Shown one piece after another: positions 7,434 through 16,239 of a stretch of DNA of 36,494 nt (the stretch's first letter is position 1; each line of letters starts with the position of its first letter). The stretch lies in NCBI GenBank assembly GCA_013043005.1, contig JABDOZ010000141.1:1-36494 (forward strand), given 5' to 3'. The DNA comes from Flavobacteriaceae bacterium. GTDB taxonomy: Bacteria; Bacteroidota; Bacteroidia; Flavobacteriales; Flavobacteriaceae. The notes beneath the pieces were generated by a model. That model saw nothing but the letters and a program-made list of their open reading frames with translations, made no database searches and was not told the origin of the DNA. A program made the position numbers and the translations under genes.

Positions 7434-8089
7434 GTTTCTTTTAGAAGATCTGGAAACTTAGCTTGAAATTTTCTCAGCCTTGGTATTGAAACATTTTGTA
7501 TGTATCTGTTTTCCGGATGCAGTTTTTCATAGTTTTGATGATACTTTTCTGCAACCCAAAACTTTTGAAAAGGATACACTTCAGCTGCTATTTTGGCATT
7601 TAATTGTTTAGACAACTCCTCTTTTTTCTTTAAGATAATTTGCTTTTGGTCGTCATTTTGATAAAAAAGTATCGAACGATATTGAGAACCTCTGTCAGGT
7701 CCTTGACCATTTACCTGAGTTGGGTTTTGAGAGCCAAAATATATATCGATTAGAGTTGCAAAGTCAACTATTTCAGGATTATAGATAACCTCTACTGCTT
7801 CAGCGTGCCCTGTTCTTCCAGTATTACTGGCTTCATAAGTTGGATTTTTTGTGTAGCCTCCAGCATATCCATTAATAACTTCTTCAACACCTTTCACACT
7901 TTCATAAACAGCTTCTACGCACCAAAAGCATCCGCTTGCAAAATAGGCTCGAGCAAAACCATTTTCTAAAGGCACTTCAATAGGTTCCGCATTTTGTACA
8001 GCAAGTTGTTTTGAGTTATCCTGTGCCTGATTTTGACAACTCAATAAAATAGAAATGACAATTAATGGATAGATAAATTTACGTTTCAT
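7427..8089 (-). CDS. msrA: Peptide-methionine (S)-S-oxide reductase, lipoprotein form
   Basis: A 220-residue MsrA that reduces methionine-S-sulfoxide in proteins. The catalytic motif GCFWC is at residues 53-57 with nucleophile Cys54. The N-terminus is a lipoprotein signal, with lipobox LLSC and modified Cys18 followed by QNQAQ, so the enzyme is probably anchored in the periplasm or at the outer membrane. This placement suits repair of oxidised envelope proteins. The gene appears monocistronic and its 3' end overlaps the convergent methyltransferase gene. Confidence 0.95.
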   Translation of the reverse strand: MKRKFIYPLIVISILLSCQNQAQDNSKQLAVQNAEPIEVPLENGFARAYFASGCFWCVEAVYESVKGVEEVINGYAGGYTKNPTYEASNTGRTGHAEAVEVIYNPEIVDFATLIDIYFGSQNPTQVNGQGPDRGSQYRSILFYQNDDQKQIILKKKEELSKQLNAKIAAEVYPFQKFWVAEKYHQNYEKLHPENRYIQNVSIPRLRKFQAKFPDLLKETH

Positions 8090-8151
8090 AACAATTTTTT
8101 ATATGCAATAAAATTAAAGAAGCTAAATTGAAATAATGTGAATATTTTATT

Positions 8152-8181
8152 AAAAAAAAAGCCCTCACAAAAGTGAAGGCT
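8152..8181 (-). terminator. Rho-independent terminator after the zf-RING_7-type gene
   Basis: On the minus strand a hairpin AGCCTTCAC-TTTT-GTGAGGGCT (one mismatch) is followed directly by a run of about nine T. It lies 22 bases after the stop codon at 8204 and ends the nif3-like/coiled-coil gene pair. Confidence 0.85.
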
Positions 8182-8203
8182 ATAAAATCTATCTTAATTG
8201 CAT

Positions 8204-8983
8204 TTACAATTTTGCAAATAGTTTGTTCATTTTTGCTTTTTCTTCTTCTGCTAAAGCTTCATCAACCAGAATTCTACCACTATGCTCATCAGTAATAATT
8301 TTTTTACGAGCTGCAATTTCTGCCTGTATTTGAGGTGGAATAGTGAAGAAAGAACCTCCAGACGCACCTCTTTCAATGGGGACAACAGCAAGTCCATTTT
8401 TAACATTTTTACGTATTCTATGATAAGCAAAAACCAATCTCTCTTCGATTTGCTTTTGGTATTGTTCTGATTTTTTTATCAAGGCTTGTTCTTCTTTCTC
8501 TGTTTCAGCAAGAATAGCATCCAATTCACTGGATTTATGTTTTAGATGAGTTTCAAGATCTTTTAAGCGACCTTTGGTTTCTACAATTACTTCTTTCTTT
8601 TGCTCTATCTGAGCCTGATGCTCTTTTATGTGTTTTTCTGCCAATTGGATTTCCAGTTCCTGAAATTCAATTTCTTTTGTAATTGAATTATATTCCCTGT
8701 TATTCCTAACATTCTTTTGTTGCTCGTTGTACTTTTTAATTAAAGCTTTAGATTCTTCAATTAGGTTCTTTTTACTCTTTATCTCTTCTTCAATTGCGTC
8801 TAAGCTTGCATCTAATTTTTGAATTCGCGTATTCAATCCAGCAACGTCATCTTCCAGATCTCGAACCTCTAAAGGTAATTCACCTCTGACATTTCTTATT
8901 TCATCAACTCGAGAATCTATAAGTTGTAAATCATATAGTGCTCTTAGGCGCTCTTCTATTGTAACCTCTTTTTTCTTAACCAT
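8204..8983 (-). CDS. zf-RING_7/C4-type zinc ribbon family coiled-coil protein lacking its zinc cysteines
   Basis: A 259-residue cytoplasmic protein. Residues from about 25 to 190 form a long charged coiled coil, as in the DUF164/zf-RING_7 family. The C-terminal part keeps the family pattern (IPPQIQAEI then GRILV), but the four Cys that bind zinc in other phyla are absent; there is no Cys in that region. I believe this loss is general in the Bacteroidota branch, so it is a clade trait and not damage. It is encoded two bases after the Nif3-like gene, a pairing common across bacteria. Molecular function is not known. Confidence 0.88.
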   Translation of the reverse strand: MVKKKEVTIEERLRALYDLQLIDSRVDEIRNVRGELPLEVRDLEDDVAGLNTRIQKLDASLDAIEEEIKSKKNLIEESKALIKKYNEQQKNVRNNREYNSITKEIEFQELEIQLAEKHIKEHQAQIEQKKEVIVETKGRLKDLETHLKHKSSELDAILAETEKEEQALIKKSEQYQKQIEERLVFAYHRIRKNVKNGLAVVPIERGASGGSFFTIPPQIQAEIAARKKIITDEHSGRILVDEALAEEEKAKMNKLFAKL

Positions 8984-8985
8984 AT

Positions 8986-10080
8986 TTAAAAATAATTGAT
9001 GGGATTGGTATTAATCTTTGATAAAATGATTGCAAAATTACTAATTTTTTTTGTAAGATGAGATACTATTAAATTTTTTGTGAATTGTTCACTTTCATAA
9101 TGTCCAATATCTGCTAATACAATTTTACTTTCTGATCTGTAAAAATCATGGTATTTAAGGTCTGATGTTACAAACATATCAGCTTTAGAGGCTATTGCAT
9201 TTTCTATTGCAAAACTACCGGAACCGCCTAGAACAGCTACTTTTTTCACTGGTTTCTTTAGAAGTTGAGAGTGTTTAATGCTCAGGCAATTAAATGTAGA
9301 TTTTACAAGAGTTAAAAAAGAGAGTTCATCAGTCTCTGTGTCTAATTCCCCAATCATTCCCATACCAATAGTTTGATTAGCATTTTCTAAAGTAATGACT
9401 TCATACGCTACTTCTTCGTATGAATGTACTCTAAAAAGAGTATTCAGTATTTTTTTTTCTAAGTTTTTTTCATATGTCATTGAGACTTGTACCTCAGGTT
9501 CAAAATGTGTTTTACCTTTTTGACCTTTAACAGGGTTTGATTTCTCATTTCCTTTAAAAGTACCAATGCCTTCAATATTAAAACTGCAATTGTGATAATT
9601 TCCTATATGTCCTGCTCCGACCTTAAATAATTCATTTCTTAATAAATCTGCTTCTCCAACTGGAACATAGGTAGTAAGTTTTTTAATTGTTTGATTTTTT
9701 GGAATTAAAACACGACAATTTTTCAATTTTAATTTGTTACAAATCATTTTATTAACCCCATCAAGTGAATTGTCCAAGGCAGTATGTATAGCATAAATGG
9801 CGATATTATTTCTTATTGCTTTTAGAACAACACGTTCAACATAGTTTCTACCAGTGATTTTTTTCAAACCAGAAAATATAATTGGATGAAAGCTTACTAT
9901 TAGGTTACAGTTGTTTTGTATAGCCTCATCTACTACCTGCTCTAGTGTGTCTAAAGTAACCAGTATTCCTTTTACTTTACTGTTCTTATCTCCAACCAAT
10001 AATCCTACATTATCAAAATCTTCAGCATATGCCAAAGGCGCTAATTCTTCTAGATGGTTAATTATGTCTTGAACAATCAT
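8986..10080 (-). CDS. Nif3-like dinuclear metal centre protein (GTP cyclohydrolase I type 2 homolog)
   Basis: A 364-residue member of the Nif3/DUF34 family with the typical metal-site segments: SFHPIIFSGLK near residue 64, AIHTALDN near residue 97, and the C-terminal DIGHYESEQ. The length indicates the long form with an inserted PII-like/CutA-like middle domain (roughly residues 125-235). Biochemical role is unsettled in the family; hydrolase and metal-chaperone roles have been proposed. It is first in a two-gene unit with the coiled-coil protein. A -7 box lies 20 bases upstream. Confidence 0.92.
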   Translation of the reverse strand: MIVQDIINHLEELAPLAYAEDFDNVGLLVGDKNSKVKGILVTLDTLEQVVDEAIQNNCNLIVSFHPIIFSGLKKITGRNYVERVVLKAIRNNIAIYAIHTALDNSLDGVNKMICNKLKLKNCRVLIPKNQTIKKLTTYVPVGEADLLRNELFKVGAGHIGNYHNCSFNIEGIGTFKGNEKSNPVKGQKGKTHFEPEVQVSMTYEKNLEKKILNTLFRVHSYEEVAYEVITLENANQTIGMGMIGELDTETDELSFLTLVKSTFNCLSIKHSQLLKKPVKKVAVLGGSGSFAIENAIASKADMFVTSDLKYHDFYRSESKIVLADIGHYESEQFTKNLIVSHLTKKISNFAIILSKINTNPINYF

Positions 10081-10099
10081 GATTAATTTTGTTTACTGT

Positions 10100-10107
10100 C
10101 AAAGATA
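10100..10107 (-). promoter_or_regulatory. Candidate -7 box of the Nif3-like gene
   Basis: On the minus strand TATCTTTG matches TAnnTTTG and lies 19 bases before the ATG at 10080. It also falls upstream of the preferred GTG start of lpxK, which fits an intergenic region here. No clear -33 element was seen. Confidence 0.4.
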
Positions 10108-10127
10108 AAATAATTACATTCGCCTTA

Positions 10128-11135
10128 GTGAAGCTTCTAAGAAAAATATTATTTCCATTTGTTCCGGTTTATTACTTAGTATCCAGTATTAGAAATAAAT
10201 TATTTGATCTGAATATTTTAAAGTCTAAATCCTATAATATTCCACTTATATGTATAGGAAATCTGAGTGTAGGAGGTACCGGCAAAACTCCCCTAATCGA
10301 GTATTTAATAAGATTATTAAAGAATGACTATTCATTAGCAACTTTAAGCAGAGGTTATAAAAGAAATACCACTGGTTTTATATTAGCAAATGATAAGACT
10401 AATGTCGAGGAACTGGGAGATGAGCCGTTTCAAATCAAAAACAAATTTAAAGATATTCTGGTAGCTGTTGATGGAAACAGGCAAAACGGTATTGAGCAAT
10501 TATTGGCTTTAAATGATCCGCCGGAGATTATTTTATTAGATGATGGCTTTCAACACAGAAAGGTAAAGGCTGGGTTATCAATTCTACTAACCCAATATAG
10601 CAAGTTATATGTAAATGATATTGTTTTACCTACTGGGGATTTAAGGGAATCTAGAAGTGGAGCAAAAAGAGCGGATATAATAATCGTAACAAAGTGTCCA
10701 GAGAATTTAAAGGATGAAGAAAGGACCGAGATTATAAGTATATTGAATGTTAGCTCAAATCAAAGGATATTCTTTAGTACTATTTCGTATTCCGATACCA
10801 TTTTTAGTAAGGAAATCAGCTATTCTTTTGATAAATTAAGTTCTACTGATTTTACACTTATTACTGGTATTGCCGATTCCGGTCCTTTGATAGATTATCT
10901 CAATTCTAAAGGTTTAAGCTTTAATCATTTTGACTTTAAAGATCATTATAATTTTAATGAGAAAGACATTATGACATTTAATAATCAAGAATTTTTATTG
11001 ACTACAGAAAAGGATTATATGCGGTTGAAGAATAAAGTAGATAATTCAAAATTATACTATTTGCCTATAGAAACTAGAATATTTAATGACAGAGAGTTTG
11101 ATAAAATGATCAAAGATTTTATCCTTAAGTTTTAA
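10128..11135 (+). CDS. lpxK: Tetraacyldisaccharide 4'-kinase
   Basis: Inner-membrane-associated kinase of lipid A synthesis that phosphorylates the 4' position of the tetraacyl disaccharide precursor. The P-loop reads GNLSVGGTGKTP and a family motif LLDDGFQHR follows about a hundred residues later. I place the start at the GTG at 10128 (335 residues), because the product then begins VKLLRKILFPF like other family members. A TTG at 10089 would add 13 residues, but that stretch holds the promoter of the divergent gene. The 3' end overlaps the convergent histidine kinase gene by 11 bases. Confidence 0.93.
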   Translation: MKLLRKILFPFVPVYYLVSSIRNKLFDLNILKSKSYNIPLICIGNLSVGGTGKTPLIEYLIRLLKNDYSLATLSRGYKRNTTGFILANDKTNVEELGDEPFQIKNKFKDILVAVDGNRQNGIEQLLALNDPPEIILLDDGFQHRKVKAGLSILLTQYSKLYVNDIVLPTGDLRESRSGAKRADIIIVTKCPENLKDEERTEIISILNVSSNQRIFFSTISYSDTIFSKEISYSFDKLSSTDFTLITGIADSGPLIDYLNSKGLSFNHFDFKDHYNFNEKDIMTFNNQEFLLTTEKDYMRLKNKVDNSKLYYLPIETRIFNDREFDKMIKDFILKF

Positions 11136-13359
11136 CTACCGCTTTTTTTTCCTTCCCAATTAATTCATTGAATAATTTCTTCTCGAAATCTTCTTGTTTG
11201 AATGGTTTTGAAATAATGTCGTCAAAGCCAGCTTCATCAAATTCCTGCATTTTGTCTTCAATAGTAACAGCAGTAAGCGCAAAAATGGTAATTTCCTTGT
11301 CAAATATCCTAATCATTTTAGTCGCTTCTATACCGCTAATACCAGGCATATGGATATCCATTAAAACAACATCGTAGTGCTCTGTTTTTACCTTATCAAC
11401 AGCATCTTCACCGTTATCAACAAGATCACAATTAAGCTTCATTTTATTAAGTATTTTCTTAGTGATCATTTGATTTATCTTGTTATCTTCAACTACCAAG
11501 ATTTTAATGCTGCTTAATTCTATTTCATTGACATCTTTAAAATAACTAGTCTTTTTCTCCTTAATTTCTTCATGAGAATGTAACAGAGGTAACTCAAAAT
11601 AGAATGAAGTGCCTTTATTCAATTCGCTATTCAAATAAATTCTCCCTTTTAAAATATCTATAAGACCTTTTACAATTGATAAACCTAAACCAGTACCTCC
11701 ATATTTTCTGTTAATCTGAATTGAACCTTGAGAGAAACTTTCAAAAAGGTGTTCTTGCTTTTCTTTAGAGATTCCTATGCCATTATCTTCAACTTCAAAC
11801 TTTACATTATAATTATCACCATCACTATTTATTCTATTGACTCTCACCCAAATATCACCATCCTTAGTAAATTTTATTGAATTACCTATAAGGTTCATTA
11901 AAATTTGAGATATTTTAACCTGGTCAGCATTATATACCTCTGGTAAGTTTTTATCATATTCTAAATGAAGTTTTACTTGGTTATCTGCGGCTGAATTTCT
12001 CAAGGCAGCGAGAACATTTTCTATTTTTTGCTTTAAATTAAATACTTCCGGTTCGATATTTACTTTTTCTGCTTCAATTTTATTTAGTTGTAATATGTCA
12101 TTGATAAATGCTAATAAATATTCACCTGAAAATTTTAATGATTTTAAGTGGTTAACTTGATTAGGTTTAGGATCTTCATCCAACAGCATATTCGTTAAAC
12201 CTGTAACTGCATAAAGTGGTGTGCGAAGTTCATGGGTTACAGTTGATAAAAAGTTTGCTTTGGTTTTAGATGCCAATTCAGCCCTTTCTTTTGCAATCAT
12301 TAAATCTTCGTTTTTCTTGTACAACATATTATTAGTTCTGGTCCTAATATTGTTGTTTTTATAAAGTGAAAGTGTTAGCAAGGATAAAATTGTAATCAAA
12401 GCAATACTTAATAAGGAAATCAGTTGTGTTAAATTGCTTTCCTTTTTTAGTTTTGCCAAATCCTCAGCTTGCTTTGCCACTAATTTCTCCCTGTCACTCT
12501 CGGCATACTGAAGTTTGGATTCAGCATCCAAATTAGCACTTTTTAATGCATATATTGAATCTCTTAAATTGATATGAGCTTTTAAATATTCATTCGCTAA
12601 ACTAAATTCTTCCGTACTTTGATAAATATCACTTAATATTAAATAAGCCTCATTTTTGGCTGCTTGATATTTAATTTCTTCTGCTAATTCTAATCCTGCT
12701 TTTGCTTTCAACAAGGCTCTGTCATAGTTTCCCAGATAGAACAATGCTTTTGCAGTATTTATCAATGCGGAACTTTCTGTATCCTTAATATCATATTTTT
12801 TAGATAAAGCAATAGATCTTTCAAGATCTTGTATCGCTTCTTTATAGTCTTTCATTGCAATCAATGATACCGAACTGTTCAATAAGACCTCAGCTACATA
12901 TTCTTCCAAACCAACAAATCCAGAATAAGTTTTTGAAGATTTATAACTTTCCCAAGCTATTTTATGTTCATTTTTCTTAGCATAGATTAGTCCTCTTACA
13001 TTATAGGTCTCTGCTTGATTTGCATAATCATTAGATAACCTTTGAATCTCAAGCGCCTTGTTTACTGATGACAAAGCTCTGTCATATTTCCCTAATGTAA
13101 AGTGAATTTTAGCGATTCGTGTATGTATGTTTCCCTCACTTTTTTTATCATTAATTTCTTTTGCAAAACCCAAAGCTTTTTGAAGATTCTCTTCGGCAAT
13201 AAAGAACTGTGATCTTTCAATATCCAGTTCCGATTGTTCAACATGAAATTTAAGAGTTTGTGAAAGGGCTTTTATGTTTTTTTCTTCACTTTCCTGAGCA
13301 AAAACACAAGCACCGTACAGCAGTAAAAAGGCTAATATATATTGTTTTACTTGGGACAT
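11125..13359 (-). CDS. TPR-containing hybrid sensor histidine kinase
   Basis: A 744-residue sensor. A signal peptide (residues 1-21) leads a periplasmic region of TPR repeats (about 30-275), then a coiled segment, a transmembrane helix (about 312-333), a HisKA domain with phospho-acceptor His376 (TVTHELRTPLY), an HATPase domain (N-box NLIGNSIKF near 489, G-boxes DNGIGI and GGTGLGLSI), and a C-terminal receiver with phospho-acceptor Asp668 (LMDIHMPG). No output domain and no adjacent response regulator, so the signal presumably passes to a protein encoded elsewhere. The stimulus is unknown. It overlaps the end of lpxK. Confidence 0.95.
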   Translation of the reverse strand: MSQVKQYILAFLLLYGACVFAQESEEKNIKALSQTLKFHVEQSELDIERSQFFIAEENLQKALGFAKEINDKKSEGNIHTRIAKIHFTLGKYDRALSSVNKALEIQRLSNDYANQAETYNVRGLIYAKKNEHKIAWESYKSSKTYSGFVGLEEYVAEVLLNSSVSLIAMKDYKEAIQDLERSIALSKKYDIKDTESSALINTAKALFYLGNYDRALLKAKAGLELAEEIKYQAAKNEAYLILSDIYQSTEEFSLANEYLKAHINLRDSIYALKSANLDAESKLQYAESDREKLVAKQAEDLAKLKKESNLTQLISLLSIALITILSLLTLSLYKNNNIRTRTNNMLYKKNEDLMIAKERAELASKTKANFLSTVTHELRTPLYAVTGLTNMLLDEDPKPNQVNHLKSLKFSGEYLLAFINDILQLNKIEAEKVNIEPEVFNLKQKIENVLAALRNSAADNQVKLHLEYDKNLPEVYNADQVKISQILMNLIGNSIKFTKDGDIWVRVNRINSDGDNYNVKFEVEDNGIGISKEKQEHLFESFSQGSIQINRKYGGTGLGLSIVKGLIDILKGRIYLNSELNKGTSFYFELPLLHSHEEIKEKKTSYFKDVNEIELSSIKILVVEDNKINQMITKKILNKMKLNCDLVDNGEDAVDKVKTEHYDVVLMDIHMPGISGIEATKMIRIFDKEITIFALTAVTIEDKMQEFDEAGFDDIISKPFKQEDFEKKLFNELIGKEKKAVVKT

Positions 13360-13553
13360 ACTTTAGCTAAAGTAATAAATATTTGTTTAATTCCTCGACA
13401 AAAGTGGTGATTTTTACGATAAAATGCAAATTTATGACATTTTTCTGTGGAAAATTATATTGTTTTTACTGCAATTACCATTTCTTAAGAGTTAAATAGA
13501 GATAAAGTATCTGTATATTAGATGGTTATAGGAAGAACTAAGAAATTAATCCC
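13360..13553. other. Intergenic region upstream of the hybrid kinase
   Basis: This 194-bp gap holds a candidate -7 box for the kinase on the minus strand (TAAATTTG at 13434-13427) and a perfect 12-bp palindrome CTTTAGCTAAAG at 13361-13372 just before the start codon. A weak 7-bp inverted repeat (AACTAAG/CTTAGTT) spans the stop codon of lipA but lacks a T run. No gene or RNA was recognised. Confidence 0.4.
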
Positions 13554-14432
13554 TTAGTTTATATGTTTTTGAGCTTTATATGATGATCGCACCAGTGCAC
13601 TGCTTTCTACATGACGAAATCCTAATTCTAAACCAATATTCTTGTACTCTTCAAATTGATCTGGCAATATAAATTGTTTAACGGGTAAATGATTTTTTGT
13701 TGGTTGAAGATATTGGCCAATGGTAACAACATCTACTTTAGCATTTTTTAGATCGTGAAGTGTTTCAATAACCTCTTCTCTTTTTTCTCCTAAACCCAGC
13801 ATGATGCCAGATTTTGTTCGTCTTTGACCTGAATCCTTTAAATATTTTAGAACACTCATGCTTCTATCATATTTAGCTTGAATTCTTACTTCTCGAGTCA
13901 ACCTTCTAACTGTTTCCATATTATGTGAAACAACTTCTGGGGCAACATCTATAATTCGGTCAATATGTTTAGAAATTCCTTGAAAATCTGGTATAAGGGT
14001 TTCCAATGTAGTATCAGGATTCATTCTTCTTACTGCCTTTACGGTTTCTGCCCAGAGAATACTTCCCATATCTTTGAGATCGTCTCTATCAACACTTGTA
14101 AGAACAGCATGCTTGATATTCATTAGCTTTATGGATCGTGCAACTTTTTCTGGTTCATCCCAGTCTACAGAATCAGGTCGACCAGTTTTTACTCCGCAGA
14201 AACCACAAGAACGGGTACAAACATTACCAAGAATCATAAACGTTGCTGTTCCTTCTCCCCAACATTCACCCATATTTGGACAACTTCCAGACGTACAAAT
14301 AGTATTTAGCTTGTATTTATCTACCAGTCCTCTCAATTCTGTGTACTTTTTACCAGTAGGCAATTTTACTCGCAACCATTTTGGTTTAGATTTTCTTTCA
14401 GGTAATATATTTGAAGATAACTTTGTTTCCAT
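13554..14432 (-). CDS. lipA: Lipoyl synthase
   Basis: A 292-residue radical SAM enzyme that inserts two sulfurs into octanoyl-protein to form lipoyl cofactor. The auxiliary cluster cysteines are C46, C51 and C57 ([12 protein letters not shown]); the radical SAM cluster cysteines are C72, C76 and C79 (CTRSCGFC). The C-terminal RSSY motif (about 282-285) gives the Ser ligand of the auxiliary cluster. The frame stays open to 14501, but the extra 23 residues are hydrophobic, overlap the upstream transporter gene and are not part of the family, so I use the ATG at 14432. The upstream transporter gene ends 47 bases before. Confidence 0.97.
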   Translation of the reverse strand: METKLSSNILPERKSKPKWLRVKLPTGKKYTELRGLVDKYKLNTICTSGSCPNMGECWGEGTATFMILGNVCTRSCGFCGVKTGRPDSVDWDEPEKVARSIKLMNIKHAVLTSVDRDDLKDMGSILWAETVKAVRRMNPDTTLETLIPDFQGISKHIDRIIDVAPEVVSHNMETVRRLTREVRIQAKYDRSMSVLKYLKDSGQRRTKSGIMLGLGEKREEVIETLHDLKNAKVDVVTIGQYLQPTKNHLPVKQFILPDQFEEYKNIGLELGFRHVESSALVRSSYKAQKHIN

Positions 14433-14479
14433 AAGCAATTTTAAAGAGGCAAAGATACAAAGTAATATGATAAAAAATC

Positions 14480-15691
14480 TTACAAAATTGTCAAGTACCA
14501 AATACTAAAACCGATTAGAAATACAATTCCTAGAATACTAAGGATATGCAGGCCAGTGCTTGGACGCCATTCTTTTGGAGTATAACAACTGCTCAAAAGT
14601 CTGTAATTAACTATTGCATAAAAAGGAGCCGTTATAAATGAAAGCACTGTAGCAGTTTTAACTAAAAATCCCATTTCTGAAATAAAAAACAACAAAATTG
14701 AGATTGTTCCTATGGTCAAAATTCCAATCCAAAACTTATAGCCGAATACAAAGTTCTTCTTAAATAATAATTGTGTTGTTTTATGCATGGCTCTGGGTGA
14801 AGCATCTAAAGTAGTAAGGGTAGTACTAAACATGGTTGTTAAGGCGGCAATTCCTATAAGTGCGTATGCCCAATTGCCAAGACTATTGGTATACATATTT
14901 ATTAACTGCCGGGAAAATTCTGAAGCAGAGTTGCTAAATGTTTCTCCGCTGTTATACATTACTATCGATCCTAGACTTACAAAACCAATTCCAAGAACAA
15001 TAGTACTTGCATAACCTATGTTAAAATCGAAAAGAGCTGCTTTAGTTTTAATTTCTATGTTTTTCTTCTTTTCAATGGTCCAAAGCGATTGCCAAACGGA
15101 AATATCTAATGGTGCAGGCATCCATCCCATAAACGCTATTAGAAAAACGATTCCTACCTCATTTCTGGGTAATATTTGTTCAAAGGCTATTGTTGTATTA
15201 CTGTCTTTAAGAGCCAGAAATACGGCTACCATAGTGCTAACCGTTAACATTACAATAATTACCTTCATCAAATTATCAAGAAATTTGTATCTCCCAAGAA
15301 TTAGTATTGCAATACAAATACCTAATATTATTACACTCCAAATCTCTGTACCTATAGTACCTCCAAATAAGGTGTTTGCAATTCCGGCTGTAACTATTGT
15401 TACTGCTGTTTGAATGGTGAACATTGTAGCAAATGTTAATACTAAATATATTACTAAAACACCTTTTCCTAATTTATAATAACCCTCTAGAAGACTTTCT
15501 CCAGTTGCTCCTGCATAACGAGCTGCATATTGAAAAAAAGGATACTTAAATAAGTGTACCAGAAGCAATGCCCAGATTAAACCAAAACCATAATCAGCGC
15601 CAGCTCTTGTTGACTGTACCAAATGAGATACACCAATTGCTGCACCCGCAAAAAGTAAGCCTGGTCCTAATTTTTTCAATTTGTTCAACAT
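14480..15691 (-). CDS. Nramp-related membrane transporter with altered metal-binding motif
   Basis: A 403-residue integral membrane protein with about eleven helices and the overall Nramp layout. Helix 1 begins [11 protein letters not shown] as in Nramp proteins, but the canonical DPGN of the metal site reads GVSH (residues 20-23). In the helix-6 region MPH reads MPA (190-192), so the Met is kept and the His lost. Canonical Mn/Fe transport cannot be assumed; an Nramp-related carrier of another cation or substrate is possible. Its start codon shares one base with the stop of the ECF sigma gene, so the two are translationally coupled. Confidence 0.85.
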   Translation of the reverse strand: MLNKLKKLGPGLLFAGAAIGVSHLVQSTRAGADYGFGLIWALLLVHLFKYPFFQYAARYAGATGESLLEGYYKLGKGVLVIYLVLTFATMFTIQTAVTIVTAGIANTLFGGTIGTEIWSVIILGICIAILILGRYKFLDNLMKVIIVMLTVSTMVAVFLALKDSNTTIAFEQILPRNEVGIVFLIAFMGWMPAPLDISVWQSLWTIEKKKNIEIKTKAALFDFNIGYASTIVLGIGFVSLGSIVMYNSGETFSNSASEFSRQLINMYTNSLGNWAYALIGIAALTTMFSTTLTTLDASPRAMHKTTQLLFKKNFVFGYKFWIGILTIGTISILLFFISEMGFLVKTATVLSFITAPFYAIVNYRLLSSCYTPKEWRPSTGLHILSILGIVFLIGFSIWYLTIL

Positions 15692-16239
15692 TATTTACTT
15701 AGAATGATTTCGGCCAGAAGTTTTTTGGCTCTTAGTAGTTTGACTTTAACATTATTTATTGGCTCACTCAATTCTTTTGAAATCTCTTTATAGCTTAATT
15801 CCTGGAAAAATCGAAGATTAATTACTTCTTGATAGTGTGGCTTTAGTTTTTTGATATCCTTTAAGAGTTTAACCAGATTTTGTTCTGTTATGATCTTATC
15901 TTCCGGGGAAGGCGAGGTGTCCAATATTTCGAGAACCCTTTGTTCGTTTTCATTAGATAGATCTTCATTTATTGATTTTTTCTTTTTTCTTATAAAATCA
16001 ATATGAATATTTTTGGATATAGCGATCAACCAGGTTTTGAATTTATAATCAGGATTGTATGTTTCAATTTTATCAAATGCTCTGGAAAACGTTTGAATGG
16101 TTATATCCTCTGCATCATTTTCATTTTCCATTCTTTTTAGCTGGAAACCAAAGACATCATCCCAAAAAGTATCAAGTAAAAAACTAAATGCTTTTTGATC
16201 ATTATTCTTAGCTTTTTGAACAGCTTCTTTTATTTCCAA
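15691..16239 (-). CDS. ECF-type RNA polymerase sigma factor
   Basis: A 182-residue sigma-70 family protein with region 2 (about residues 20-95, ending FKTWLIAISKNIHIDFIRK) and region 4 (about 128-178, helix-turn-helix LSYKEISKELSEPINNVKVKLLRAK given here by its ends LSYKEI and LLRAK). It has no neighbouring anti-sigma gene. Instead it overlaps the glycosyltransferase gene by ten bases and the transporter by one, so it is made together with envelope proteins. What controls its activity is not visible. Confidence 0.93.
   Translation of the reverse strand: MEIKEAVQKAKNNDQKAFSFLLDTFWDDVFGFQLKRMENENDAEDITIQTFSRAFDKIETYNPDYKFKTWLIAISKNIHIDFIRKKKKSINEDLSNENEQRVLEILDTSPSPEDKIITEQNLVKLLKDIKKLKPHYQEVINLRFFQELSYKEISKELSEPINNVKVKLLRAKKLLAEIILSK

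Noticed and set aside
10089-10127. Longer lpxK start at a TTG (13 extra residues)
   Set aside because: The added residues do not look like the family N-terminus, and the stretch contains the -7 box of the divergent Nif3-like gene.
13536-13559. AACTAAG/CTTAGTT inverted repeat as a lipA terminator
   Set aside because: It spans the stop codon, has a ten-base loop and no T run, so it is too weak.
14433-14501. Hydrophobic N-terminal extension of lipA
   Set aside because: It overlaps the end of the transporter gene, is not part of lipoyl synthase, and a good ATG at 14432 gives the normal product.
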